From Brevibacterium iodinum ATCC 49514 (GTDB lineage: Bacteria > Actinomycetota > Actinomycetes > Actinomycetales > Brevibacteriaceae), in contig NZ_FXYX01000012.1 in assembly GCF_900169265.1 (NCBI RefSeq), positions 35,173 to 99,172 on the forward strand: 64,000 nucleotides of DNA, written 5' to 3'. Below the pieces are notes generated by a model. The model had not been told where the DNA came from and ran no database searches. It saw nothing but the letters and a program-made list of their open reading frames with translations. Shown one piece after another: positions 45,913 through 54,877 of this stretch (positions are counted from its first letter, which is position 1; each line of letters begins with the position of its first letter). Made by a program: the position numbers and the translations under genes.

Positions 45913-47283
45913 TCAGTCGAAGGACGGCAGGTCGATCTCCTGGGGTCCGGAGTTATCGATGGTCGCCAGGATGGTGCGGCGGATGTCCTCGGCCTCACCG
46001 AGGTAGGACTCGGGGGTGAAGAATTCCTCGATTCCATCCTCGTCGCCGATCTCCGCGCGAAGTGCTGCGACAGGGTCGGAGCCGGGGGCGATGATGGCTG
46101 CGCGGGTGTCTTTGTCGATCCGATCGCCGAAGACGATGCCGAGCTTCTCCCCATAGATCCCGGGGGAGGCGGCGTCGAGGTTCGCGCGCATGGCCTCGGC
46201 GTTGACCCGCAGGCCCGCGATCATCTCGTCGAGCATGATCAGCGAGGAGATCGCCAGGGTCATGAGCTCGGACAAGGCCGGCCACTCGGCATGCCAGGCA
46301 CCGTCGGAGCGTTCTTCGATGGCTTCGGCGGCGGCCGTGGTCAGGGTGGACAGCGATCCGGGGACGCGCATTCCGTTGCGGTGGAGCAGCACCGCCGAGG
46401 TGGGATTCGACTTGTGCGGCATCGTCGAGGATCCGCCGGTGGAGGCCAGGGACAGCTCACCGATCTCGGGGCGCACGCCGATGAGGACGTCGCGGGCGAT
46501 GGAGGCCCCGACGGTGACGCACTGGGCGAGGTGGGAGCCCCAAGACAGGATGCGTACGCGATCGGTGTGCCAAGGGACGGGGACCTGTGTGAGCGCCGCA
46601 TCGGGACCGACCATCTGCACGTGGAATTCGCGCAGCAGGAACTCCGTGGAGTCTCCGGCGAACCAGTGGATCGCCGCACGGGTGCCGGCCGCGCCGCCGA
46701 CCTGCACATAGTCGACATAAGGTGCCTGCCCTTGGACCTCGTTGACCTCGGCGGCCCAGGCGGCGGCTTTGAGGCCGAAGGTCGTCGGCAGTGCCGGCTG
46801 AGTGAGGGTGCGGGCCAGGCACAGCGTCTGGGCGTGGGCGTCGGAGAGTTCGACGAGGGAGGCGCCGATGACCTCGAGGCGCGCTTGCATCTGCCGCACG
46901 ACGCGGGAGACGAGTAGGCCGATGGCCGTATCGATGACGTCTTGGCTGGTCAGCCCCCGGTGCAGGCATCGTGAGGCTTCCGGGGAGAGTTGGGAGCGGA
47001 CGAGGGCGAGAAACGGGATGAGCGGGTTGCCGCCGGATTCGGCGGCCTCACCCAAAGACTCGAGTTCGGTGTGATCGTCCGTGAGCGTGCGGATCGTGGC
47101 ATCGATGGCGGCGGCCACCTCGGCGCGGATCTCCGACGACACCAGCCCCACCCGCCCCTGCGCGACGATCCACGCGGTCTCGACTTGGCCGATCGCGGTG
47201 ATGAACGAGGCGTCGTCGATTGCTTCGGATCCGCGCAGATCGCCGGGGGCGAAGAGGAACCGGGTGTGTGCGGTGTCGGTCAT
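45913..47283 (-). CDS. pcaB: 3-carboxy-cis,cis-muconate cycloisomerase
   Basis: A 456-residue member of the fumarase/aspartase superfamily. The signature loop is GGSSTMPHKSNPTSAVLL (residues ~284-301), and LHRGLTSQDVIDTAIG (~103-118) is the first conserved region. It converts 3-carboxymuconate to 4-carboxymuconolactone. Six bases separate it from the pcaG stop, with GAGGAC as ribosome site. Confidence 0.95.
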   Translation of the reverse strand: MTDTAHTRFLFAPGDLRGSEAIDDASFITAIGQVETAWIVAQGRVGLVSSEIRAEVAAAIDATIRTLTDDHTELESLGEAAESGGNPLIPFLALVRSQLSPEASRCLHRGLTSQDVIDTAIGLLVSRVVRQMQARLEVIGASLVELSDAHAQTLCLARTLTQPALPTTFGLKAAAWAAEVNEVQGQAPYVDYVQVGGAAGTRAAIHWFAGDSTEFLLREFHVQMVGPDAALTQVPVPWHTDRVRILSWGSHLAQCVTVGASIARDVLIGVRPEIGELSLASTGGSSTMPHKSNPTSAVLLHRNGMRVPGSLSTLTTAAAEAIEERSDGAWHAEWPALSELMTLAISSLIMLDEMIAGLRVNAEAMRANLDAASPGIYGEKLGIVFGDRIDKDTRAAIIAPGSDPVAALRAEIGDEDGIEEFFTPESYLGEAEDIRRTILATIDNSGPQEIDLPSFD

Positions 47284-47289
47284 GTCGCG

Positions 47290-47874
47290 TCAGTCCTCGT
47301 GGCTGGGGAAACGGAGGAAGGGGGTTTCCTCCTCACCCTGCAACCGTATGTCGAAGTGCAGCGATCCGTCAGCCCCTCGAGTGGCGATGAGGCGGGAGCG
47401 CTCGTCTTCGTCGAGCGATGACAGGAGCGGGTCAGCGGCTAGGGCCGCGGTGTCCTCGGGCAGGTAGATGCGGGTGAACAGACGGTTGAGCAGACCGCGG
47501 GCGAAGATGACGACGCTGATGAAGGGTGCCTTGCCCGCCTCGGTGGGGCCGGGATCGACCGTGGAGAAGCTGAACTCACCTTCCGGGTCGACGGCGGCGC
47601 GGCCGAAGCCGGTGAAGGTGAAGCCGTTGCGGCGCAGCGATCCCGTCTCGCGGGGGACAGCGCCGTGCTCATCTGGCTGCCAGATTTCGAGGATGGCATC
47701 GGGGACCGGGTCACCTGCCCCGTCGAAGACGGTTCCCGTCAGCTGCACGGCGCGAGCCGAACCCGGAGGGACGAGTTCATTGTCGTGCTCGAAGGGCAGC
47801 GCATAGCCGTAGAACGGGCCGACGGTCTGGCCCGGGGTCGGCGTGAGATCAGGGGTCGTGGGGGTGTCAGTCAT
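47290..47874 (-). CDS. pcaG: Protocatechuate 3,4-dioxygenase, alpha subunit
   Basis: The 194-residue alpha subunit begins with GQTVGPFYGYALPF and shows the intradiol core LTGTVFDGAGDPVPDAILEIWQ. It lacks the iron-binding Tyr/His set found in the beta chain, as expected. ATG 47874 is chosen. Its first eight bases overlap the end of pcaH, giving tight coupling so that subunits are made in equal amounts. Confidence 0.95.
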   Translation of the reverse strand: MTDTPTTPDLTPTPGQTVGPFYGYALPFEHDNELVPPGSARAVQLTGTVFDGAGDPVPDAILEIWQPDEHGAVPRETGSLRRNGFTFTGFGRAAVDPEGEFSFSTVDPGPTEAGKAPFISVVIFARGLLNRLFTRIYLPEDTAALAADPLLSSLDEDERSRLIATRGADGSLHFDIRLQGEEETPFLRFPSHED

Positions 47875-48691
47875 CGTCCTCTTCTTCCATCCAGGTCCGG
47901 TTGGAGCCGGTGAGCACGATGTCCCAGTTGAAGCCCATGAGGAATTCGTGCTCGGTGATGTTGTGGTCATAGGTCGCCACGAGGCGGTCGCGGGCCTTCT
48001 GGTCGGTGATCGACTGGTAGATCGGGTCGAGAGCGAAGAGCGGATCCCCGGGGAAGTACATCTGGGTGATCATCCGCTGTGTGAACTCGGACCCGAAGAG
48101 CGAGAAGTGGATGTGGGCCGGTCGCCAGGCGTTGTGGTGGTTCTTCCACGGGTACGGACCCGGTTTGATCGTTGTGAACGAGTAAGAGCCGTCGTCGCCG
48201 GTCAGGGTGCGGCCGACGCCGGTGAAGTTCGGGTCGATCGGAGCCGGGTGCTGGTCGCGTTTGTGGATATAGCGTCCGGCCGAGTTCGCCTGCCAGATCT
48301 CGACGAGCTGATTGCGCACGGGGCGGCCTTCCCCGTCGAGGACCCGACCGGTGACGCGGATGCGCTCGCCGATGGGTTCGCCGTCGGCCTGGATGGTGAG
48401 ATCCGATTCGAGGGTGCCGATGTCCCGGTGCCCGAAAGCGGGGGAGAAGAGCTCGATGGTCTCCGGGTCGGTGTGGCGGGGGTCCTTCGTCGGATGACGC
48501 AGGATCGACGACCGGTAGGGCCGGTAGTCCAGGCGCGGCTGAGTCTCGGGCTTCTTGCCGCCGGCGATGTCCTGTGTGTACTGCGCTTCGATGCTCTCGA
48601 TCTCGGCGGACAGGGTCGCCTGGGCTTCGGCTGCGTCGTCGGGCCCGAGGGCGGCCGCCTCGGGGGTGGGTGAGGTGTTCTGCGGACTCAT
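47867..48691 (-). CDS. pcaH: Protocatechuate 3,4-dioxygenase, beta subunit
   Basis: The 274-residue iron-binding subunit. Fe(III) ligands are visible as Tyr in SAGRYIHKRDQH, Tyr in KPGPYPWKNHHN, and two His in WRPAHIHFSLFG. It cleaves protocatechuate between the hydroxyls to 3-carboxymuconate. The N-terminal ~50 residues are longer than usual. ATG 48691 follows AGAAAGG. The frame is open upstream, but that part is low complexity and non-conserved. Confidence 0.96.
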   Translation of the reverse strand: MSPQNTSPTPEAAALGPDDAAEAQATLSAEIESIEAQYTQDIAGGKKPETQPRLDYRPYRSSILRHPTKDPRHTDPETIELFSPAFGHRDIGTLESDLTIQADGEPIGERIRVTGRVLDGEGRPVRNQLVEIWQANSAGRYIHKRDQHPAPIDPNFTGVGRTLTGDDGSYSFTTIKPGPYPWKNHHNAWRPAHIHFSLFGSEFTQRMITQMYFPGDPLFALDPIYQSITDQKARDRLVATYDHNITEHEFLMGFNWDIVLTGSNRTWMEEEDDD

Positions 48692-48743
48692 CGTGGCACC
48701 TTTCTGCTTCGGTGGGAGTCGGTTGGGATCGGTGGGGTGCGGT

Positions 48744-49928
48744 TCAGCCGTGGGGCCAGCCGGTGTAGCACTCGGCGAGGTAGCGGCGACCGTGTTCGGA
48801 ATCGAGGATGGACCGGAGTTCGCCGAGGCTGCGCTTCGTTTCGAAGTCATCCTGAGTCGGGTCGGTGTGGAGCATCCGGGTCATCTGGTACGAGAAGTTC
48901 TGCGCTTTCCACACGCGTTTGGTGGCGGTCTGCGAGTAGCCGGCCAGCGCCTCGGCGTCGGAGTCCTTGAACGCGGAGATGAGGGCTGGGGCGAGCACGG
49001 CCACGTCGGCGAAGGCGAGGTTGAGGCCCTTCGCTCCGGTCGGTGGGACGGTGTGGGCGCTGTCGCCGGCGAGGAACATCGAACCGTGCTGCATCGGCTC
49101 GGTCACGGCCGAACGGAAGGGGAGCACGGTCTTGTCGAAGATCGGCCCGGTCTTGAGTTCGAAGCCGTCGGGGCCGTCGACGCGGGCCTGGAGTTCGGTC
49201 CAGATCCGATCGTCGGACCATTCAGCGACGTCGGTGTCGGGGGAGGCCTGGAAATACATGCGCTGGACGCTGTCGGAGCGCTGAGAGATGAGGGCGAAGC
49301 CGCGTTCGGAGCGGGAGTAGATGAGGACTTCGTGGCTGGGCGGGGCTTCGCAGAGGATGCCGAACCAGGCGAAGGGGTACTCGTGGAAGAAGCGCTGCCG
49401 GGTGCCGTCGGGGATCATCGAGCGGCATGGTCCGCGGGAGCCGTCGGCGCCGACGACGTAGCGGGCGTCGATGCGCAGTTCGTCGCCGTCTTCAGTGGTG
49501 GCGGTGACCCAGGGACGTTCGGTTTCGACATCGCCTAGGCAGGTGTCCGTGACCGAGTAATAGGTGGGGCGGCCGGTCCGTTCTCGGGCGGCGGAGAGGT
49601 CGACGAAGATCTCGTTCTGGGGGTAGAGCCAGACGGATTCGCCGACGAGTTCGGGAAAGTCGAAGTGGTTCGAAGAGCCGTTGACTCGGATGTCGATTCC
49701 GTCGTGGCGGTGCCCGTCCGTGTGGACGCGCGATTCGACGCCTGCGGCCTCGAGCATGCGCACCGATCCTGCTTCGAGGATGCCGGCGCGGTGGGTGTGG
49801 GCGATGTCGTCGCGGCTGCGGTTGTCGATGACGACGGATTCGATGCCTGCGTTGTGCAGCAGGTGCGCGAGCATGAGCCCCGCGGGTCCGGCTCCGACGA
49901 TTGCGACGTCTGTCTGAAGTTGTGCCAC
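48744..49928 (-). CDS. pobA: 4-hydroxybenzoate 3-monooxygenase
   Basis: A 394-residue flavoprotein hydroxylase. It has the FAD motif VAIVGAGPAGLMLAHLL (residues 9-25), the DG motif YVVGADGSRGPCR, and the GD motif FLAGDSAHTVPPTGAKGLNL, and matches the PobA length exactly. It makes protocatechuate from 4-hydroxybenzoate using NAD(P)H and oxygen. The start is GTG 49928 with AAGGAGG upstream. First gene of the operon pobA-pcaHG-pcaB-pcaDC. A 17-bp sequence at 49993 is shared with the aldehyde dehydrogenase promoter. Confidence 0.96.
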   Translation of the reverse strand: MAQLQTDVAIVGAGPAGLMLAHLLHNAGIESVVIDNRSRDDIAHTHRAGILEAGSVRMLEAAGVESRVHTDGHRHDGIDIRVNGSSNHFDFPELVGESVWLYPQNEIFVDLSAARERTGRPTYYSVTDTCLGDVETERPWVTATTEDGDELRIDARYVVGADGSRGPCRSMIPDGTRQRFFHEYPFAWFGILCEAPPSHEVLIYSRSERGFALISQRSDSVQRMYFQASPDTDVAEWSDDRIWTELQARVDGPDGFELKTGPIFDKTVLPFRSAVTEPMQHGSMFLAGDSAHTVPPTGAKGLNLAFADVAVLAPALISAFKDSDAEALAGYSQTATKRVWKAQNFSYQMTRMLHTDPTQDDFETKRSLGELRSILDSEHGRRYLAECYTGWPHG

Positions 49929-49992
49929 CTTGGCCTCCTTGCCTGTCTCGTCCCAACAGTGTGCGCCGAGTCACTGACACGACGCGATGGCG

Positions 49993-50009
49993 TTCTCAAT
50001 GAATGGGAG
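49993..50009. promoter_or_regulatory. Shared 17-bp site upstream of pobA (candidate IclR operator)
   Basis: TTCTCAATGAATGGGAG, identical to 56342-56358. Here two more bases (AA) complete a TTCTC-N9-GAGAA dyad. It lies 65 bp from the pobA start, in the spacer with tsuA. Confidence 0.7.
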
Positions 50010-50136
50010 AAGGGCGGTTCTTACGGTGTTCCCGCGGCTCTCCTCGTCGCTCTTGGTTGACTAGCATCTGATTGTTGAGCAAAATTGACCACTGTTGTGT
50101 TCGTCCGCGAACCTGCCGTGAACAGAAAGCAGCTCA

Positions 50137-51192
50137 ATGATCATCACCGGACTCATCGTCGGCCTCGTCCTTGGATTCGTCTTCCAGCGCGGACGTTTCT
50201 GCGTGACCGGCGCCTTCCGCGACCTCACGCTGACGGGGAACACGCGCTGGTTCTCCGCACTCATCGTGCTCATCGCCGTGCACTCCATCGGCCTCTTCCT
50301 GCTCAACAGCTTGGGAGTCATCACCCTTGAGGCGACACCGTTCCCGTGGCTGGCCTCAATCGTCGGCGGACTGATCTTCGGCTGGGCCATGGTCTACGCC
50401 GGCGGCTGCGCGACGGGCACCTACTACCGTGCCGGTGAGGGACTCGTCGGCAGCTGGTTCGCTCTCATCTTCTACGCTCTCTTCTCTGCAGTCATGAAGC
50501 TCGGCCCGCTCGCCGGCTTCACCGAGGGCATCCGCGGGATCACGCTCGACAATGGCAGCCTGCAGGCAACCACGGGTCTGAGCCCGTGGGTCTTCGTCGC
50601 TGTTATCTCGGCGATCGCCATCTGGCTGACCGTTCACCACGCTCGCAAGCTCAAGACCCCGATGGCCACCCTGCCCCCGCGCAAGACCGGTCTTGCGCAC
50701 CTGCTCACCGAGAAGCGCTGGAACCCCTTCGCCACTGCCGTGGTCATCGGCATCATCGCAACGATCGCCTGGCCGCTCTCTGCCGCCACGGGCCGCAACT
50801 CGGGTCTGGGCATCACCACCCCCTCGGCGAACCTCGTCGGATACCTCACCACCGGTGACACGCAGCTCGTCGACTGGGGTGTCATGCTCGTCATCGGCAT
50901 CCTCGTCGGCTCCTTCATCGCAGCCAAGGCCTCCGGTGAGTTCCGGGTCCGCGTGCCGGACAAGGGCACGATCATCAAGTCGATCATCGGCGGAATCGGC
51001 ATGGGCGTCGGCGCGGCCATCGCCGGCGGCTGCACCGTCGGCAACGCGATGGTCTCGACCGCACAGTTCGAATACCAGGGCTGGGTGTCGATGGTCTTCA
51101 TGATCGTCGGCGCCGGAATCGCAGCCAAGGTCTCCATCAAACCGAAGAAGTCGCAGGCCGCAGCGCCCGCGGCGGAAAGCAGGACAGTATGA
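50137..51192 (+). CDS. tsuA: YeeE/YedE-family thiosulfate transporter
   Basis: The 351-residue membrane protein has about nine helices and the pseudo-symmetric Cys motifs YAGGCATGTYYRAGEG (residues ~88-103) and IAGGCTVGNAM (~290-300), which relay thiosulfate through the pore in TsuA. The next gene encodes a TusA-like protein and overlaps by 4 bp, the usual TsuA-TsuB arrangement for thiosulfate uptake. A GAAAGCAG-type site precedes the ATG. Divergent from pobA. Confidence 0.9.
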   Translation: MIITGLIVGLVLGFVFQRGRFCVTGAFRDLTLTGNTRWFSALIVLIAVHSIGLFLLNSLGVITLEATPFPWLASIVGGLIFGWAMVYAGGCATGTYYRAGEGLVGSWFALIFYALFSAVMKLGPLAGFTEGIRGITLDNGSLQATTGLSPWVFVAVISAIAIWLTVHHARKLKTPMATLPPRKTGLAHLLTEKRWNPFATAVVIGIIATIAWPLSAATGRNSGLGITTPSANLVGYLTTGDTQLVDWGVMLVIGILVGSFIAAKASGEFRVRVPDKGTIIKSIIGGIGMGVGAAIAGGCTVGNAMVSTAQFEYQGWVSMVFMIVGAGIAAKVSIKPKKSQAAAPAAESRTV

Positions 51193-51413
51193 AGCAAGTA
51201 CTCGAAACCGACGGTCAGGTCTGCCCCTTCCCTCTCGTCGAAGCGAAGGACGCGATGACCGGTCTGGAAGCCGGTGACGAACTCGTCATCAACTTCGACT
51301 GCACGCAGGCCACCGAGGCGATCCCGCAGTGGGCCGCCGAGAACGGCTACCCCGTCACCCACTTCGACCGAGTCACCGACGCCAGCTGGACCATCACCGT
51401 CCAGAAGGCCTGA
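51189..51413 (+). CDS. tsuB: TusA-like sulfur carrier
   Basis: A 74-residue protein with the CPxP motif (GQVCPFPLVEAKDAM, Cys at residue 12) and the TusA beta-alpha-beta fold pattern. The Cys would accept sulfur from thiosulfate delivered by the transporter. A GNRA-loop hairpin follows. Confidence 0.92.
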   Translation: MKQVLETDGQVCPFPLVEAKDAMTGLEAGDELVINFDCTQATEAIPQWAAENGYPVTHFDRVTDASWTITVQKA

Positions 51414-51432
51414 CTCGCGGGAGACACCAACC

Positions 51433-51472
51433 GCATCGGCCGGCGCAGCTGCAAAGCTGCGCCGGCCGATGC
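51433..51472 (+). terminator. 18-bp hairpin with GCAA tetraloop after tsuB
   Basis: Positions 51433-51450 pair perfectly with 51455-51472 around a GCAA loop. There is no U-run afterwards. It probably terminates or stabilises the tsuAB mRNA. Confidence 0.75.
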
Positions 51473-51504
51473 GCAATGTCAGTGCCGATGTCTAGACTCA
51501 AGAC

Positions 51505-52038
51505 ATGAAGATCACGGTTCTCGAAGGCGATATCACCGAGGTGGCCGTCGACGCGATCGTCAACGCCGCGAATTCGTCCCTGCTCGGTGGCGGCGGGGTC
51601 GACGGAGCCATCCATCGCGCGGCTGGTCCCGCGCTCCTCGAAGCCTGCCGCGAGATCCGGCAGACCACCCATGTGCGTGGTCTACCACCTGGTCAGGCTG
51701 TTGAGACGATTGCCGGTGACCTGCCTGCTCGGTGGGTCATCCACACGGTCGGACCGAACCGGAACGCGGGTGAGGCGGACCCGGAGATCCTCGAGTCCTG
51801 TTTCGAGTCGAGCCTCAACCTCGCCGAGGAGGTCGGAGCCTCCTCGATCGCGTTCCCCGCCATCGGCGGCGGAGTCTACGGCTGGTCGCCCAGAGATGTA
51901 GCCGAGGCGGCTCACTCAGTCATCGTCGACGGACGATCGCGCGGGCGCTGGGAATCTATCGACGAGGTGCAGTTCGTCCTCTTCAGCGATCAGATGACGA
52001 GCGTGTTCTGTCAGGTATTCGACCACGATCAGTGGTGA
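51505..52038 (+). CDS. Macrodomain protein, YmdB-like ADP-ribose hydrolase
   Basis: A 177-residue single macrodomain. The ADP-ribose binding signature VDAIVNAANSSLLGGGGVDG (residues 15-34) and AIHRAAG are canonical, and SIAFPAIGGGVYGW (~111-124) is the phosphate loop. It removes O-acetyl-ADP-ribose or ADP-ribose marks. Leaderless start: TAGACT (51493-51498), six bases before the ATG. No toxin partner such as DarT is adjacent. Confidence 0.93.
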   Translation: MKITVLEGDITEVAVDAIVNAANSSLLGGGGVDGAIHRAAGPALLEACREIRQTTHVRGLPPGQAVETIAGDLPARWVIHTVGPNRNAGEADPEILESCFESSLNLAEEVGASSIAFPAIGGGVYGWSPRDVAEAAHSVIVDGRSRGRWESIDEVQFVLFSDQMTSVFCQVFDHDQW

Positions 52039-52042
52039 TGTC

Positions 52043-52197
52043 ATGAAGGTCAACAGGGTCACTCCGGACATCGCGGTCGACGACCTCGACGCCGCGCGGG
52101 GGTTCTATGCGAGCGAACGAGGAATGGGGAGTACGGCGGTTCTTCGTCCGAGCACCCGACGGCAACGTGTTCAATATCGTCGCGCACCCGGAGTGAA
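52043..52197 (+). pseudogene. Internally deleted and frameshifted VOC/glyoxalase gene
   Basis: The N-terminal VOC motif (VTPDIAVDDLDAARGFYAS) is read in one frame from ATG 52043, and the C-terminal motif (FFVRAPDGNVFNIVAHPE, stop 52195-52197) in another. About 70 central residues and the frame were lost in one deletion near 52115. It starts four bases after the macrodomain gene. Confidence 0.85.
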
Positions 52198-52214
52198 CCC
52201 ACGCGGGGCAGTGT

Positions 52215-52424
52215 TCACGCTGCCCTGTCCCGCACTCTGTGTACGACCGCCAGCGCCAGCGCCGTGAGGGCCCAACTGGCGGAGAGGAGCAGCGGGATTC
52301 CGGAGATGATGGCCTCGACGACGTATTCGGGACCTGTCTGCAGGACGGGGCCGACGATCTTGACGAGGAGGAATCCGAGGACTCCGATGAGGAGGAAGAT
52401 TCCCGATCTCGTGCGAAGAACCAC
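52215..52424 (-). CDS. Small two-helix membrane protein
   Basis: 69 residues with two hydrophobic helices (IFLLIGVLGFLLVKIVG and IPLLLSASWALTALALAVV) and a basic C-terminus. I know no family. Length, amphipathic ends and codon use make it a plausible real gene, but no strong ribosome site is visible. Confidence 0.5.
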   Translation of the reverse strand: MVLRTRSGIFLLIGVLGFLLVKIVGPVLQTGPEYVVEAIISGIPLLLSASWALTALALAVVHRVRDRAA

Positions 52425-52485
52425 GTGCAGGGGCTTCTGCTGCTGGGTGATCAGATGGCACTCGGCTCGAGTCGTTCAACGAAAC

Positions 52486-52514
52486 GTGCCTGTTCAAGAA
52501 ACTTGAACAGGCAC
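52486..52514 (-). terminator. Intrinsic terminator of the SDR gene
   Basis: A 13-bp perfect stem (52486-52498 with 52502-52514) with a 3-base loop. The minus transcript continues GTTTCGTT. An outer GTTCAA/TTGAAC pair flanks it. It lies 35 bp beyond the SDR stop. Confidence 0.8.
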
Positions 52515-52548
52515 GAATCATTGAACACCCGATGAGGGCGCGGGGATG

Positions 52549-53307
52549 TCACACCGCGGTGTAGCCGCCGTCGATGAGGTAGTAGGCGCCGGTGACGAAC
52601 GAAGCGTCATCGGAGAGCAGGAAGGACACGACCTTCGCGACCTCGTCGGCGGTGCCGAGGCGGCCGAGGGGATGCTTGGCCTTGAGGCCCTCGATGACCT
52701 CGGCGTCCAGGCTCGATTCGAGCAGGGGAGTCGTAATGTAGCCGGGGCCGACGGCGTTGATGCGCAGTCCCTCGGTGCCGTATTCAGCGGCGGCATTCTT
52801 CGTGATGCCGACGACGCCGTGCTTGGCTGCGGTGTAAGCGCCGTTGTTGATCGCGGCGACGGTTCCGTGGACCGAAGCCATGTTGACGATCGCCGAGTCC
52901 TTCGCGCCGGACTTGAGCATCGCCGGGATCTGGAAGCGCATGCCGTAGAGCACGCCATTGAGGTTGACGTCGATGACCTTGTCCCAGGAGTCGAGGTCGG
53001 TTTCGCCGACCGGGACCTGCTTGCCGCCGATGCCGGCATTGTTCACTGCGAAGTTGAGCCCGCCGTAGGTATCGACAGCGAACTGGACGGTCTTCTCCGA
53101 GTCTTCCTTCGAGGACGTGTCCTGCTTGATCGCCGAGGCGGTGCCTCCGGCCTCAGCGATCTCGCCGGCGACACGCTCGGCTGCCTCGAGATTGATGTCG
53201 GTGAGGACGACCTTCGCGCCCTTGGTGGCGAGGTCCTTGGAAATCGCCTCTCCGAGGCCCGATCCTCCTCCGGTGACGAGTGCAACTTTGCCGGTGAAAT
53301 CTGCCAT
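52549..53307 (-). CDS. SDR family oxidoreductase
   Basis: A 252-residue classical SDR: TGGGSGLGEAI (residues ~12-22), Asp in VVLTDINLEAA giving NAD preference, NNAGIGG, catalytic YTAAKHG and a C-terminal LIDGGYTAV. Similar to 3-hydroxybutyrate or cyclohexanol-type dehydrogenases. Substrate unknown. The frame is open far upstream, but ATG 53307 begins the fold and has a purine-rich site before it. A terminator hairpin follows. Confidence 0.92.
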   Translation of the reverse strand: MADFTGKVALVTGGGSGLGEAISKDLATKGAKVVLTDINLEAAERVAGEIAEAGGTASAIKQDTSSKEDSEKTVQFAVDTYGGLNFAVNNAGIGGKQVPVGETDLDSWDKVIDVNLNGVLYGMRFQIPAMLKSGAKDSAIVNMASVHGTVAAINNGAYTAAKHGVVGITKNAAAEYGTEGLRINAVGPGYITTPLLESSLDAEVIEGLKAKHPLGRLGTADEVAKVVSFLLSDDASFVTGAYYLIDGGYTAV

Positions 53308-53505
53308 GGTGTGACCTTCTTTCTCGAAAATCTGTGGGACCCCGCTGATGTGGTCCTCACCAGGCGTAACGAGGAAGAGTCGGAGAACATTCCGCTGTAA
53401 GTCGGCCTGTTCGGTCACACGGGGCATTGATCGAGGCCGGCAACAATGGTTAACTGGTTGCAATCTGCAACTAGATTGATGATCGCTGCGGCGCGAGGGG
53501 GAGTG

Positions 53506-54084
53506 ATGGGAAAAGTGGCATGGGGTTTCACCTGTTCGATCGACGGATTCATCGCCGGGCCAGGCCATGACATGTCGTGGCTCTCGGCCTCCGAACCGAA
53601 CGCCGAAGGCACCACCGAGGGCATGGCGTCGAAGGTTGCCGTCATCATCTCCGGCCGCCGCGGCTACGACGCGGCCAAGACGCAGGCCGACGAACGCGAT
53701 GAGCTGACGTCCGAGGCTTACGGCAGTGCGTGGTCGGGGACGGAGATCATCCTCACCCACCGCCCCGAGGAATTGGCTGAGGACGCCTCGGTGACCGCGA
53801 TGAACTGCACCATCACCGAGGCGGTCGAGAAGGCCCAGGCCATCGCCGGCGACCGCGACATTCAGATCATCAGCGCCGATATCGCCCGGCAAGCGCTCGA
53901 GGTCGACCTCATCGACGAACTCCAGGTCTACGTCGCCCCAGTCTTCCTCGGCGACGGCACCCGGATCTTCGATGTTCCCGGCGGACGGCGGGTCGACTGG
54001 GAGCTCGAGACGATCGATACGGCGAACGCCCGCAGCTTCGGCCGGACGTACCGACCCAAGAGGTCTAGCCCTCCCGCCGACTGA
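53506..54084 (+). CDS. RibD C-terminal/dihydrofolate-reductase-like protein
   Basis: A 192-residue reductase-fold protein of the YyaP/YwjB type: VAWGFTCSIDGFIAGPGHDMSW at the start and LQVYVAPVFLGDGTRIFD near the end. ATG 53506 is preceded by GGGGGAG. The frame opens earlier at 53446 but without conservation. Its function in vivo is unknown. Its 3' end overlaps the convergent alarmone synthetase gene by 20 bp. Confidence 0.85.
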   Translation: MGKVAWGFTCSIDGFIAGPGHDMSWLSASEPNAEGTTEGMASKVAVIISGRRGYDAAKTQADERDELTSEAYGSAWSGTEIILTHRPEELAEDASVTAMNCTITEAVEKAQAIAGDRDIQIISADIARQALEVDLIDELQVYVAPVFLGDGTRIFDVPGGRRVDWELETIDTANARSFGRTYRPKRSSPPAD

Positions 54085-54814
54085 GGTCCCAAAGGATCCG
54101 CAGGGCCTCCTCGTCGAACTCCTCGCCGGAATCGACATCCGGTGAACCGCTTCTGACCTCGGCGTGGAGGCGTTCCATCTTCCGGTCGAGTTCGCTGGCC
54201 GCGTCGGCCGCCTCGGTGAGTTCGCCAACGAGACGATCGGGAACGTCGCCGTCGAACTTGTAGTGGATCTTGTGTTCGAGGCTCGCCCAGAAGTCCATCG
54301 CGATCGTGCGGATCTGCACCTCGCAGATGACTGGGGTCGGCCCGCTGCGCAGGAACACCGGAACCTCGAGGATCGCGTGCAGGCTCCGGTAGCCGTTGGG
54401 CTTCGGCTCTGCGATGTAGTCCTTGACCTCGACGAGGCGGACGTCGTTCTGCGCGGTGAGCAGCTCGAGGACGTGGTAGGTGTCGGCGATGAAGCTGCAG
54501 GTGATGCGGATGCCCGCGATGTCGGTGATCTCCCGCCGGATGATCTCGGTGTCGAGCGGCAGGCCCCGACGATGGACCTTCTCCAGAAGGCTCCGCGGCG
54601 ACTTCACGCGAGAGGAGATGTGCTCGATCGGGTTGTAGCTGCGCGTGTGGACGGACTCCTCGCGCAGGATCGAGATCTTCGTGAGCACCTCGTCGATGAC
54701 GAATCGGTGGTGCATGATCAGCTGCGAGAAATCCAGGCGCAGCTGACGGACGCTCTCGATCTGCTGCGTTGTCAGGGCTGTCTCTGCTGGCGTCATCTCT
54801 CTCCCGATCTCCAT
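54065..54814 (-). CDS. Small alarmone synthetase, RelA/SpoT-domain (p)ppGpp synthetase
   Basis: A 249-residue single-domain synthetase. Motifs: DIAGIRITCSFIADTYHVL (residues ~132-150), VKDYIAEPKPNGYRSLHAI (G-loop with the GYRSLH signature), and VICEVQIRTIAMDFWASLEH with the conserved Glu of the ExQIRT motif. No HD hydrolase, TGS or ACT domain, so it is a SAS (RelQ/YjbM-like) that transfers pyrophosphate from ATP to GTP or GDP in stress. ATG 54814 with GAGG upstream is preferred. ATG 54796 is possible. Confidence 0.92.
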   Translation of the reverse strand: MEIGREMTPAETALTTQQIESVRQLRLDFSQLIMHHRFVIDEVLTKISILREESVHTRSYNPIEHISSRVKSPRSLLEKVHRRGLPLDTEIIRREITDIAGIRITCSFIADTYHVLELLTAQNDVRLVEVKDYIAEPKPNGYRSLHAILEVPVFLRSGPTPVICEVQIRTIAMDFWASLEHKIHYKFDGDVPDRLVGELTEAADAASELDRKMERLHAEVRSGSPDVDSGEEFDEEALRILWDLSRREG

Positions 54815-54877
54815 TGTGGCCTCAGTGTATCGGCGGAACATCTGTTCTGCGTCAGTGCCGAGAGGTACCGTTTTGCG

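Noticed and set aside
51505..52038. Macrodomain protein as antitoxin of a DarT-type toxin pair
   Set aside because: No toxin-like gene is adjacent and the sequence is YmdB-like, not DarG-like.
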